Positions 37,803-45,286 of a DNA stretch of 45,287 nt are shown here, piece after piece. Where the stretch lies: positions 1 to 45,287 of IMG/VR virus record IMGVR_UViG_3300030116_003579; one strand, given 5' to 3'. Made by a program: the position numbers and the translations under genes. The stretch comes from a virus. Position 1 is the first letter of the stretch, and each line of letters opens with the position of its first letter. The notes below the pieces were generated by a model. It was given only the letters and a program-made list of their open reading frames with translations, was not told the origin of the DNA and did no database searches.

Positions 37803-40139
37803 ATGGCAGAAGAAGATCTTGAGCTATTTAGTAGGCAGCTCAGTAGAGAGACACATCAAAGTGATGAAGCAACAACGAGACTTAGAAACAGAACTAAACG
37901 AGCTGAATCTAAATCTTATGCTAGCTCGACAATCTACGGTCAGTCACTATTAAAAAATTATGTTGGCATTATTTCCAAGTCGCTCGATTCTCGACTTCAA
38001 TATTTAAGAAAAGGAGGAGGAGCTGTAGACGCAGCTACCGTTTACCAGCATTTAAAAAATGCAGACATGCAAGTGGTAACGGTCATAACAATGAAAGTAT
38101 GCCTGGATGTTTTAGGTAAGGATATTAAACCACAATTAGCAGACCTTACTATTGCTATTGGGAAAGCTATTGAAACTGAATTGCGACTTAATTATTATTT
38201 TGCCCAGGATAAAGATTTATATAAACATATCACTCATAGTTTTCACTCAGCTACAGGGACCAGGCAAAAGGCTACAGTTTATAGACTTCACTTTAATAGG
38301 GAGAATATTGTCTGGCCAACATGGTCCAGGGAAACAACTCATAAGATAGGCAGCTGGTCTTTAGATTGTCTTTGCAGAGCTACAAACTGGATAACAAAAG
38401 AGACTATTCCAGTTGGCAAAAGGAAAAGCAGAACTGTAATGAGATACAGCCAGGAATTTCTTGGTTTAAAAGACTCAATAATTCATAGAGCTGAAAACCT
38501 AGCCTTTTGTAGATGGCCAATGGTGTGTAAACCTATTGAATGGACTAATGACCAGAAAGGGGGCTACCTGACTGAAGAAATTAGAAATGGTAATTCTTTG
38601 GTTAGGTATAAAGGTCCATTACAGGGTGGTAAACAGGGAGAGTTACCTATTCAGTTTTTGAACAATCTTCAAAACCAGGAATATTGTATAAACCTCTTTG
38701 TATATAACGTAGCTCGGCATTGTTTTGATACTTTCAAGTCTATTGGAAAATTTAAACGAGCTGAAGCTAAACAACCACCAGAAAAACTAGAAGGAGAGCC
38801 CACAAAAGAAGAGCTTAAAGCACATAAAAAACATCGAAGACAAATAGAGGACTACAACGCTCAAATTGAACAAAAAAATTACCGTACTACTGAAGTTATG
38901 TATGTAGCTGAAAAGTACAAAGATGAAAAGCGTTTCTATGTGCCCTGGAGTTTTGGTTATAGAGGAAGAGTTTACCCTTTAGTGGATACACTTTCGCCTC
39001 AAGGAACTGACTTCGATAAGTCACTTTTGTACTTCTATCAAGAAGGTCCTATTGATGAATATTGGTTAGCTTTCCAAGTCGCAACTACTTATGGGTTAGA
39101 TAAGGAAACTTACAACAACAGATATGAATGGGTTAAACAGAATATCCCACTTATCACCCAAGTTGCAACTGATCCTATAGGTAACATGAGCTTATGGGAG
39201 GACACCGAAGAACCCTGGTGTTTTATTGCTAGTTGTTTTGAATATTGGTCTTGTTGTATAGCTAAAACAAAAACAACAAGTGGTTTACCATGTGGCATAG
39301 ATGCAACCCAATCAGGAATACAACATCTATCAGCCTTAACCTTAGATGCTACCGCAGCTAAACTTGTTAATGTATTACCAACTGATAAACCAGCTGACGG
39401 ATACAGAACAGTAGCAGAGCATAGCATTAAGTATTTACAAGATAAAACTCTTGCACAATACATAGATCGTAAGGTAACTAAAAGAACCACAATGACTCTT
39501 TGCTATGGAGTTACGGCTCATAGTGCAAGAGCATATATAAGAGAAGCATTAATGGAAAAGGGAGTTGATTTATCTATTCCTGGACGATTAACCGACATAA
39601 CAAAAGCCATCTATGAATGTGCTATCCCAGAAGTTTTTCCTGGTCCTGTTGATGTAATGAAATGGTTTCAGCAATGTGCCAGAAAAATTATGGAAACACA
39701 AGACAGTATCCAATGGACTACACCTTCAGGTTTTATAGTCCGACAGGATCTAAGGAAAAGTCTATCTAAAAGAGTACAGACAAGACTTATGGGAGCTGTC
39801 ATAGATTGCAAGATAGGTAATGGTTGGGGAGGTCCTGATAACAAACACCATGTATCAGCACTAAGTCCTAACGTAGTACACAGTTATGATGCTTCTCTTT
39901 TACATTTCACATTTGCTGAATGGGATAAACCTTTTACAGTAATTCATGATTGTGTCTTAGGAAGATCATGTGACATGGAACAAATGTCTAAAGATATTCG
40001 TATGCACTTTGTTGAAATGTATAAAGAACCAATATTAGAAGATTGGGCTAAACAAGTTGGAGTAGACGTACCTTTATCACTCATCAAAGGCACTCTAGAT
40101 ATAAACAAAGTTAATAACGCTTTGTACTTTTTTTGTTAA
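37803..40139 (+). CDS. Single-subunit DNA-directed RNA polymerase (T7 gp1-like)
   Basis: The 778-residue polymerase is shorter than T7 RNAP (883) but normal for cyanopodoviruses. Visible signatures are PWSFGYRGRVYPL (about residue 380), motif A CGIDATQSGIQHLSAL with the catalytic Asp (about 498), motif B RKVTKRTTMTLCYG (about 555-570), NVVHSYDASLLH, and motif C VIHDC (about 714) with the second catalytic Asp. It should transcribe the middle and late genes from phage promoters that are not yet identified. The start at 37803 is the first ATG and follows the leader motif. Confidence 0.96.
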   Translation: MAEEDLELFSRQLSRETHQSDEATTRLRNRTKRAESKSYASSTIYGQSLLKNYVGIISKSLDSRLQYLRKGGGAVDAATVYQHLKNADMQVVTVITMKVCLDVLGKDIKPQLADLTIAIGKAIETELRLNYYFAQDKDLYKHITHSFHSATGTRQKATVYRLHFNRENIVWPTWSRETTHKIGSWSLDCLCRATNWITKETIPVGKRKSRTVMRYSQEFLGLKDSIIHRAENLAFCRWPMVCKPIEWTNDQKGGYLTEEIRNGNSLVRYKGPLQGGKQGELPIQFLNNLQNQEYCINLFVYNVARHCFDTFKSIGKFKRAEAKQPPEKLEGEPTKEELKAHKKHRRQIEDYNAQIEQKNYRTTEVMYVAEKYKDEKRFYVPWSFGYRGRVYPLVDTLSPQGTDFDKSLLYFYQEGPIDEYWLAFQVATTYGLDKETYNNRYEWVKQNIPLITQVATDPIGNMSLWEDTEEPWCFIASCFEYWSCCIAKTKTTSGLPCGIDATQSGIQHLSALTLDATAAKLVNVLPTDKPADGYRTVAEHSIKYLQDKTLAQYIDRKVTKRTTMTLCYGVTAHSARAYIREALMEKGVDLSIPGRLTDITKAIYECAIPEVFPGPVDVMKWFQQCARKIMETQDSIQWTTPSGFIVRQDLRKSLSKRVQTRLMGAVIDCKIGNGWGGPDNKHHVSALSPNVVHSYDASLLHFTFAEWDKPFTVIHDCVLGRSCDMEQMSKDIRMHFVEMYKEPILEDWAKQVGVDVPLSLIKGTLDINKVNNALYFFC

Positions 40140-40158
40140 TTACAAATATGCAACTGAT

Positions 40159-40320
40159 ATGCCAGAACTACATGAAAATGCCACTCTTATAGAGAGGCTT
40201 CAATACTATGTAAACTTCGATGAACCCAGGAAAGCCAGGGCTTTAGCCCAGGTTGCTGACTTCTTAGAAGAGTGCTATTTATGGGACTTAAATTTTTATT
40301 CTCCCACATTTGAGTTATAG
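40159..40320 (+). CDS. Small protein after the RNA polymerase (53 aa)
   Basis: The ORF encodes a 53-residue, helical and acidic protein (TLIERLQYYVNFDEPRKARA, then QVADFLEECYLWDLNFYSPT). The dense aromatic and charged content and uninterrupted frame make it a likely gene. An operator half-site ATGCAACTG (40148-40156) lies just in front of the ATG, so it may be under the same control as marR. Not recognised. Confidence 0.6.
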   Translation: MPELHENATLIERLQYYVNFDEPRKARALAQVADFLEECYLWDLNFYSPTFEL

Positions 40321-40371
40321 TCTGTTAAGTTAAGAGTACACAAACTTATATTTTTGGTTATACTTGGCTTA

Positions 40372-40389
40372 GTGCAAGTAACATTGCAT
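40372..40389. promoter_or_regulatory. Half-site pair GTGCAA / TTGCAT upstream of the MarR gene
   Basis: GTGCAA (40372-40377) and TTGCAT (40384-40389) are the two arms of the early palindromes in everted order, six bases apart, about 50 bases before the MarR start. This fits autoregulation, as is usual for MarR proteins. Nothing else was recognised in 40321-40437 except AT-rich promoter-like sequence. Confidence 0.45.
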
Positions 40390-40437
40390 TAGTATCCTTA
40401 ACCCTAACTAAAAAGACTTATCATTCTTGCTACAAAA

Positions 40438-40794
40438 GTGACATCCCCTGGTATAAGAACTAACGACTCTTTGTATAGAATGTACATGGCATTCGATGTC
40501 ATTAGATCGTTAGATAGAGAGTTTCCAGCTCAATTATTAATTACATTTTTGTATATTGCTAGCCATAATGGTTGCCGACAAGAAGACATAGCTACGGAAA
40601 CGTCTATGACTACTTCATCAGTATCCAGGAACGTGACTTGGCTTGGTCCAAGACACAGGTTAGGTAAAGAAGGATTAAGACTTATTTATAGGGAAAAAGA
40701 TCCTGAAGATCATAAACGCTACAGGATTTATTTAAGCCGCAAAGGTGAGCAAATAGTAAAGCTCATCGAAAATGTTCTTAACCAAAAGCTATGA
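40438..40794 (+). CDS. MarR-family winged-helix transcription regulator (GTG start)
   Basis: The 118-residue protein has a MarR-type core: dimer helices at the ends, helix-turn-helix CRQEDIATETSMTTSSVSRN (about residues 43-62), then a beta wing with YREKDPEDHKRYRIYLSRKG, matching the DxR wing and LTxKG pattern. MarR proteins bind palindromes of this size as dimers. The GTG at 40438 is the longest start; ATGs at 40480 and 40486 would remove the first helix. It overlaps the integrase start (ATGA), which suggests joint control of the lysogeny-type module. Confidence 0.85.
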   Translation: MTSPGIRTNDSLYRMYMAFDVIRSLDREFPAQLLITFLYIASHNGCRQEDIATETSMTTSSVSRNVTWLGPRHRLGKEGLRLIYREKDPEDHKRYRIYLSRKGEQIVKLIENVLNQKL

Positions 40795-41657
40795 GCACCA
40801 CAACAAAACAACTCAAAACTTGGGGAGACATCCACAAGTACACTTGGGAGCATTGTTGGAAACGACAATCTTCAAGTAAAGACACTTTGCATAGGATTGA
40901 AAAAGTGACTTCTTTTTGGGGCGATTCCTTTCCACTCAGCCAGTTAGCTAAGGGTCATGTATGGGTTGAGCTTCAAAATGATCTACTAGAGGATTACAAT
41001 TTATCTAATAGTAGAGTCAATAAAATTGTATCCGTTGCTTCTCACGCAATGAGATATACGCACAGATTAGACTTGCACTCACACAAGCGACCTTATTTTG
41101 AGTTGCTAGATGCTGATGAATGTAGACAATCCTGGTTTACTAAAGAGCAAGTCAAACAACTCTGTACTATTGCTGTTGAAATATATAGTAATCAGCATTT
41201 AGCAGATGCTATGAATGTCTCAGCATATACAGGCATCAGACAAGGTGAGCTTCTTAAACTTAGAGTTGCTGACGTTGATCTAGAAAACAATGTTATTTGG
41301 ATTGGCGGTAGACCTGAAACAAAACCAAAAGGAAAGAAAAGCCGCCCTGTTCCCATTGCTCATAAATTAAAATTTATTTTTGAGAAAAGATGCAATGAAA
41401 ACAAACAACTTGTTTTTGGTGATGACTTCTTAAATAAAGGTCAACTTTTTAAGCAGTTTAAAAAATGTAGAAAGCAAATAGGTCTTGATGAATCTTATGT
41501 TTGGCACTCTTTCAGACACAGTTTTTGTACTTGGTCTGGAGCTGTAGATCATCCTAAAAATATTCAAGCTATTGCTGGTCATAAAAGCATTGATACTACA
41601 ATGAAATACTGTAAAGCTTTTAGTGAAGCATTACATGGATGTGTTGCTAAGTTATAG
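40791..41657 (+). CDS. int: Tyrosine-type site-specific integrase
   Basis: The 288-residue recombinase has a SAM-like N-terminal domain and a complete catalytic set: Arg in YTGIRQGELLKL (about residue 148), Lys in the beta hairpin (KPKGKKSRPVP), HSFRHSF (HxxR, about 239), a second His in AGHKS, and the nucleophile Tyr in TTMKYCK (about 272). The adjacent tRNA-Leu fragment supports site-specific integration into the host tRNA gene. Cyanopodoviruses carry int and attP-like sites but stable lysogens are hardly known, so activity is an open question. Confidence 0.93.
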   Translation: MSTTTKQLKTWGDIHKYTWEHCWKRQSSSKDTLHRIEKVTSFWGDSFPLSQLAKGHVWVELQNDLLEDYNLSNSRVNKIVSVASHAMRYTHRLDLHSHKRPYFELLDADECRQSWFTKEQVKQLCTIAVEIYSNQHLADAMNVSAYTGIRQGELLKLRVADVDLENNVIWIGGRPETKPKGKKSRPVPIAHKLKFIFEKRCNENKQLVFGDDFLNKGQLFKQFKKCRKQIGLDESYVWHSFRHSFCTWSGAVDHPKNIQAIAGHKSIDTTMKYCKAFSEALHGCVAKL

Positions 41658-41690
41658 GTATCGCATTATCTTAAAACCTTAATGCGGTAC
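41658..41690 (+). terminator. Long hairpin after the integrase gene
   Basis: GTATCGCATTA (41658-41668) pairs with TAATGCGGTAC (41680-41690), eleven pairs including one T-G, starting on the base after the int stop. No U-run follows. It could end the int mRNA or serve as an accessory site in the attachment region. Confidence 0.5.
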
Positions 41691-41714
41691 TTCCATAGAC
41701 CTCAAAATAGTGCC

Positions 41715-41729
41715 AAAATAGCCTATTTT
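41715..41729. other. Inverted repeat AAAATAG-C-CTATTTT in the attachment region
   Basis: Perfect seven-base arms lie 40 bases before the tRNA fragment. The sequence CTCAAAATAGTGCC just upstream resembles the tRNA part ACTCAAAATGCTG. These may be arm- or accessory-binding sites for the integrase. Confidence 0.4.
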
Positions 41730-41769
41730 TGCTATGATTTTTTCAGATGTTAATCGCTGAAAAAGCAAT

Positions 41770-41811
41770 GGGAGCGTGGTGGAATTGGTAGACGCACCGC
41801 ACTCAAAATGC
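41770..41811 (+). other. attP-like site: first 42 bases of a tRNA-Leu(CAA) gene
   Basis: The 42 bases from GGGAGCG to AAAATGC fold as the 5' half of tRNA-Leu: acceptor strand GGGAGCG, D-arm (GTGGAATTGGTAGACGC) and anticodon arm with CAA. After position 41 of the tRNA the pairing partner is lost, so homology stops there. Cyanophage P-SSP7 is known for a 42-base identity between phage and host tRNA-Leu. Because the phage holds the 5' half, an integrated copy would have to supply the promoter for the restored tRNA. Confidence 0.8.
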
Positions 41812-41851
41812 TGTACTAGATAGCAACATACATACAACTCAATCACTCATA

Positions 41852-41873
41852 GGGGCTCTAAAGCCCCTTTTTT
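41852..41873 (+). terminator. Rho-independent terminator after attP
   Basis: GGGGCT (41852-41857) pairs perfectly with AGCCCC (41862-41867) over a CTAA loop (CTAA partly paired) followed by TTTTTT. It ends transcription from the polymerase-int operon before the replication genes. Confidence 0.9.
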
Positions 41874-41892
41874 ATTGGGTTCTTGTCAGTTC

Positions 41893-41902
41893 TACTCAGC
41901 CA
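41893..41902 (+). promoter_or_regulatory. Leader motif TACTCAGCCA before the replication operon
   Basis: A variant of CACTCARCCA lies 22 bases before the ATG at 41925. The longer word ACTCAGCCAGTTA recurs inside the int gene (40934-40946). Confidence 0.45.
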
Positions 41903-41924
41903 GTTAAATTATTTCCAAGATGCG

Positions 41925-42071
41925 ATGCCCGAATTAACACAACAAGAAATCGAGGATTTAACCGAAGAAGACTACGCAATGTTTCTTGCTTATGGAGTTA
42001 CAAATCCTGATGAAATTAAAGAAGAACATTATGAGAGCTATCTCAAATCACAAAGAAAATTTGATCTATGA
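41925..42071 (+). CDS. Small acidic protein, first gene of the replication operon (48 aa)
   Basis: The frame is open from a TTG at 41883, but the ATG at 41925 gives a clean start (MPELTQQEIEDLTEEDYAMF). The product is acidic and helical and ends EEHYESYLKSQRKFDL. It lies after a terminator and leads the operon with ssb. The family is not recognised; acidic mimicry of DNA is possible but unsupported. Confidence 0.65.
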   Translation: MPELTQQEIEDLTEEDYAMFLAYGVTNPDEIKEEHYESYLKSQRKFDL

Positions 42072-42141
42072 ATGGATTGCAAGGGTAAAGAAAAAGCTCG
42101 AAGAGTTACCAACTAAATATCCTGGTCCAAAAAAATTATGA
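42031..42141 (+). CDS. Small basic protein overlapping ssb (36 aa)
   Basis: The ORF overlaps the preceding gene by 41 bases and ssb by ATGA. The 36-residue product is helical and basic (EWIARVKKKLEELPTKYPGP). The uninterrupted frame that bridges the gap to ssb, and the ATGA coupling, argue for translation. The function is unknown. Confidence 0.5.
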   Translation: MRAISNHKENLIYEWIARVKKKLEELPTKYPGPKKL

Positions 42142-42743
42142 AACTTAGATCATCAATCCAAAAGAACCAAATGCAAAAGCCTAATAGATACGTCTTTGAA
42201 ACTCAATTAGAAGGATTCATTAACGTATATCAAGACTCTGGAAAGTATGAAAACAGATGTTTTTCTTATACAATTCCAGCAGAAACTTTAGAAAAAGTTG
42301 AAAAAGACAGAAAAGAATTACTTAAATGGGTAGACACTAAACTGGAAAACCCTAAGAGAGTAGCTCTTAATCCTCCTCCTTATGACGATGAAGGTTTGTG
42401 TAAATACAGTTATAGCGAAACTGCTAAAAAACCTATACCAGTTTTTGTAGATACAGAAGGGCAACCATTGTCGGATTCTGACCTACAAAATTTAAGGAAA
42501 GGTACTCAAGCTGTACTGATTGTTGACCAATCTCCATACACTAAACCAGCTAAAGGAACATCCCTTAAAGTTGTCGGAGTGCAAGTGACTAAACTTGTCA
42601 CCGCCACAGGTGCAACTGATAGTGGAGATATGAGCCTGGAAGATATTAATTCTATCTTTGGGACAAGAGATGGATATAAGTCTTCATCACCAACAGTAAG
42701 TGATGATCGACCAGTTGAAGTAGCCAATAGTTATGACTTCTGA
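42138..42743 (+). CDS. Single-stranded DNA-binding protein (T7 gp2.5-like)
   Basis: The 201-residue protein has an OB-fold-type body with the cyanopodovirus SSB pattern: NRYVFETQLEGFINVYQDSG near the N-terminus, FVDTEGQPLSDSDLQNLRKG and SLKVVGVQVTKLV in the core, and an Asp/Ser-rich C-terminal tail ending in SYDF, an acidic-aromatic end like that of T7 gp2.5 used to contact polymerase and helicase. It protects single strands and promotes annealing in replication. Confidence 0.9.
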   Translation: MKLRSSIQKNQMQKPNRYVFETQLEGFINVYQDSGKYENRCFSYTIPAETLEKVEKDRKELLKWVDTKLENPKRVALNPPPYDDEGLCKYSYSETAKKPIPVFVDTEGQPLSDSDLQNLRKGTQAVLIVDQSPYTKPAKGTSLKVVGVQVTKLVTATGATDSGDMSLEDINSIFGTRDGYKSSSPTVSDDRPVEVANSYDF

Positions 42744-42745
42744 TT

Positions 42746-43102
42746 ATGACTTTTCGCTCTGTTTTAGAAGAGCGTATTGCTAAGTCATTTGAAAAAGATA
42801 ACGTTGTTTATCTTTATGAAGCGAGGAGTTATAGCTACAAACTTGAATCGAAATATACACCTGATTTCTTTCTAAACAACAACATCATTTTAGAAGCTAA
42901 AGGTTTTTTTAAACCCGCTGATAGAAGAAAGATGTTGGCTATTAAAAAGCAATATCCAGACTTAGATATACGTTTTGTCTTTCAAAGAAATAATACCTTA
43001 TCGAAAAATAGCAAAACTCACTATGGAGATTGGTGCGATAAGCATGGATTTCCCTGGTGTATCTATCCCAACATTCCACCCTCATGGCTTCCAACGATCT
43101 AA
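42746..43102 (+). CDS. Endonuclease I / Holliday junction resolvase (T7 gp3-like)
   Basis: The 118-residue enzyme shows the T7 endonuclease I active-site set: Glu in SVLEERIA, then YTPDFFLNNNIILEAKGFFK (about residues 37-56) with the PD...ExK catalytic residues. It resolves branched DNA and helps degrade host DNA. It lies in the standard order ssb, endo, primase-helicase. The stop overlaps the next ATG (TAATG). Confidence 0.92.
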   Translation: MTFRSVLEERIAKSFEKDNVVYLYEARSYSYKLESKYTPDFFLNNNIILEAKGFFKPADRRKMLAIKKQYPDLDIRFVFQRNNTLSKNSKTHYGDWCDKHGFPWCIYPNIPPSWLPTI

Positions 43103-43218
43103 TGCCAACCATAGATAACTTTGTCTCTCGACTACAGGAAGAGGGATACCCAGTACAAGTGATTCTTGAATCGCTAAAAGAGTACACCGAAATCTACGAG
43201 GAATTGTCCTCAAAATGA
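43102..43218 (+). CDS. Small protein between endonuclease I and primase-helicase (38 aa)
   Basis: The 38-residue ORF couples to both neighbours (TAATG in front, ATGA behind) and encodes TIDNFVSRLQEEGYPVQVIL then an acidic helix (SLKEYTEIYEELSSK). The tight fit in the operon makes it likely to be real. No family is recognised. Confidence 0.6.
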   Translation: MPTIDNFVSRLQEEGYPVQVILESLKEYTEIYEELSSK

Positions 43219-44801
43219 ATAATGAAACGTCCGAATTTATTACGCACAAAGCCTGTCCTAGCTGTCCTAGTTCTGATGCACTTGCTGTTTATAGTGATGG
43301 CCACGAATATTGTTTCAGTTGCGGATATACAAACTTTCCTAATGAAGCGACTAATCCGCAACAACTTACCAGAAATAACACCGTCAGCAATCCCAGAATT
43401 ACCTACGAAGGAGAGTTTGCCAGGCTTACCTCTCGAAATATAAGTGAAGAAACGTGCAAAAAATTTAATGTCAGGGTCGATCATCCTGGGCCAGTTATAC
43501 GGTTCCCATATTTCACTACATCCAGACAGATTAGCTCTTACAAAGAGAAAACTAAAGAGAAAGATTTTTATTGGAAAGGTAAAAATGTTGACAAGACATT
43601 GTTTGGTCAACATCTTTTCGGTTCTGGAAAAACTCTTGTTATATCTGAAGGCGAAATAGACTGCCTTTCCATCTGGGAAGCCAGAAAAAACTGGCCTGTA
43701 ATGTCCATTTCAAATGGAGCTAAAGGGGCTTATAAAAACTTATCAGCACAGTTACCAGCCCTTTTAAAATTTGAAGAGATTATTCTTTTCTTTGATAACG
43801 ATACAGCTGGACAAGAAGCCGCTGAAGAATGTGCTTCTTTGTTTCCAGCTGATCGTGTTTTTATAGCGACATTGACAGGATATAAAGATGCCAGCGAAGC
43901 ATTACAAGCTAAAGATCCTGAAGCTATTCGTCAAGCTATATGGAACAAAAAAGCCTATAGCCCAAGAGCAATTATTGATGGAAGAAGTCTTTTTGATCTC
44001 GTCACAAAACCCATTAATGGGAAGGATGCTGATTGGCCTTTTCCTGGACTTAATACTCTCACAGGAGGATTACGTTTAGGAGAACTATGTGTATGGACAG
44101 CGGCTACTGGTTGCGGTAAATCAACTGCAACAGGAGAAGTATGTGTATCACTCATAGACCAGGGTTTTACCGTAGCTTATATAGCTTTAGAAGAATCAGT
44201 ACAAAGGCAAGCTTTAAGACTAATGACAGTCAAAGCAAATAAGCCCTTACATTTAAACAACGAAATACCAGAAGATGAGTTACGAAAAGCTTTTGACAGT
44301 AGTATCGGCTCTGGAAAAGTTTATTTACGAAGTGGATTTGGGAGTGTTGACCCTGACCATTTACTTAACGATATTCGGTTTGTCGTAAAAAACTTTGGAG
44401 CCCAATTTGTCATCATTGACCATTTATCAATATTGCTGAGTGGCAATACCGATGATGAGCGAAGAATGATAGACCAAGTAATGACCAAACTACGGTCATT
44501 TGTAGAAGAAACCAATATCGGTATGATCTTAATCTCACATTTAAGAAGATCTCATAACGATAAAGGACATGAAGAAGGAGCCCAGGTATCCCTCGGTCAA
44601 CTAAGGGGAAGCCACTCTATAGCTCAACTTGCAGATATATGTTGCAGCTTATCCAGGGACATAACATCAGGATCTAATACCACAAAACTAACCGTACTTA
44701 AAAATAGATTTAATGGTCAAACTGGACCGATAGATGGAGTACTTAGTTACAACAAGGAAACTGGAAGATTAGTTGAAATACCCACCGCACAAGATTTTTA
44801 A
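43215..44801 (+). CDS. Primase-helicase (T7 gp4-like)
   Basis: The 528-residue bifunctional enzyme begins with a zinc-binding primase domain (CPSC near residue 14, CFSC near 36), followed by a TOPRIM core (ISEGEIDCLS about 142; FFDNDTAGQ about 193). The helicase domain has Walker A ATGCGKST (about 298), Walker B VIIDHLSIL (about 397) and ISHLRRS (about 439). It unwinds DNA and makes primers at the fork, working with the SSB and DNA polymerase encoded beside it. It matches T7 gp4A in order and size (566). Confidence 0.95.
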   Translation: MNNETSEFITHKACPSCPSSDALAVYSDGHEYCFSCGYTNFPNEATNPQQLTRNNTVSNPRITYEGEFARLTSRNISEETCKKFNVRVDHPGPVIRFPYFTTSRQISSYKEKTKEKDFYWKGKNVDKTLFGQHLFGSGKTLVISEGEIDCLSIWEARKNWPVMSISNGAKGAYKNLSAQLPALLKFEEIILFFDNDTAGQEAAEECASLFPADRVFIATLTGYKDASEALQAKDPEAIRQAIWNKKAYSPRAIIDGRSLFDLVTKPINGKDADWPFPGLNTLTGGLRLGELCVWTAATGCGKSTATGEVCVSLIDQGFTVAYIALEESVQRQALRLMTVKANKPLHLNNEIPEDELRKAFDSSIGSGKVYLRSGFGSVDPDHLLNDIRFVVKNFGAQFVIIDHLSILLSGNTDDERRMIDQVMTKLRSFVEETNIGMILISHLRRSHNDKGHEEGAQVSLGQLRGSHSIAQLADICCSLSRDITSGSNTTKLTVLKNRFNGQTGPIDGVLSYNKETGRLVEIPTAQDF

Positions 44802-44810
44802 TGAAAAAAC

Positions 44811-44966
44811 ATGAAATTACTCGTAGCCTGTGAATATAGCGGAGTTGTAAGAGAAGCCTTCGCTAAAAAAGGTCACGATGCATGGTCATGTGATCTACTA
44901 CCTACAGATCAACCAAGTGATAAACACATTCAAGGAGATGTTCTTGAAATAATTAATGATGGATAA
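44811..44966 (+). pseudogene. Truncated DNA methyltransferase N-terminus (51 aa)
   Basis: The 51-residue ORF (MKLLVACEYSGVVREAFAKK, then GHDAWSCDLLPTDQPSDKHI and QGDVLEIINDG) matches the first part of phage-encoded DNA cytosine methyltransferase-like proteins, which continue with WDLMIAHPPC and the catalytic domain. Here the frame stops with TAA exactly after INDG, so the catalytic PPC part is missing. The SAM-binding strand is present. It may be a decayed gene or a retained small protein. It sits between the primase-helicase and DNA polymerase, and its stop lies one base before the polymerase ATG at 44968. Confidence 0.75.
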
Positions 44967-44967
44967 T

Positions 44968-45286
44968 ATGAGACTCGCATTTGACGTAGAGACAAATGGA
45001 CTATTGCGAGAACTTGATTGTATTCATTGTTTAGTAACTCAAGATTTAGATACTGGAAAAGTATTCAAATATGACGATACTGGACTACATGATTCAGTTA
45101 TAACAGGCATACAAAGTCTGATGGTAGCTGATGAAATATGGGGTCATAACTCGATAGGTTTTGACTGCGAAGCAATCTTGCAATGTTATCCATTTTTTAA
45201 AGATAGTACCGCCAAAGTTTATGACACTTTGATTTTATCCAGGCTGTTCTTTATGGACATGTTGGATAGGGACTTTCGATCTAAAC
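44968..45286 (+). CDS. DNA polymerase, N-terminal part (joins 2-1549 across the circle)
   Basis: This is the start of the family A DNA polymerase. Exo I (AFDVETNGLL, with D6 and E8) and Exo II (WGHNSIGFD, about residues 57-65) of the proofreading exonuclease are intact, so the enzyme should proofread. In-frame ATGs at 44956 and 44959 would add three or four residues; 44968 gives the usual MRLAFDVE start, one base after the upstream stop. The last 98 bases duplicate 1-98. Removing the overlap gives a continuous 589-codon gene. Confidence 0.95.
   Translation, partial: MRLAFDVETNGLLRELDCIHCLVTQDLDTGKVFKYDDTGLHDSVITGIQSLMVADEIWGHNSIGFDCEAILQCYPFFKDSTAKVYDTLILSRLFFMDMLDRDFRSK
45189..45286. repeat. 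Terminal direct repeat, right copy
   Basis: It is identical to bases 1-98; see the left copy. The final base of the contig (45287) departs from the repeat. Confidence 0.9.

Noticed and set aside
37771-37953. ORF overlapping the RNA polymerase start
   Set aside because: It shares bases with the clearly conserved polymerase N-terminus in another frame and has no support.
41770-41857. A complete, functional tRNA-Leu gene
   Set aside because: After the anticodon loop the sequence cannot form the variable arm, T-arm or acceptor 3' strand; it is only the 5' half.
43194-43613. Minus-strand ORF opposite the primase start
   Set aside because: It is antisense to the zinc-finger and primase coding region, with no family resemblance or start signals.
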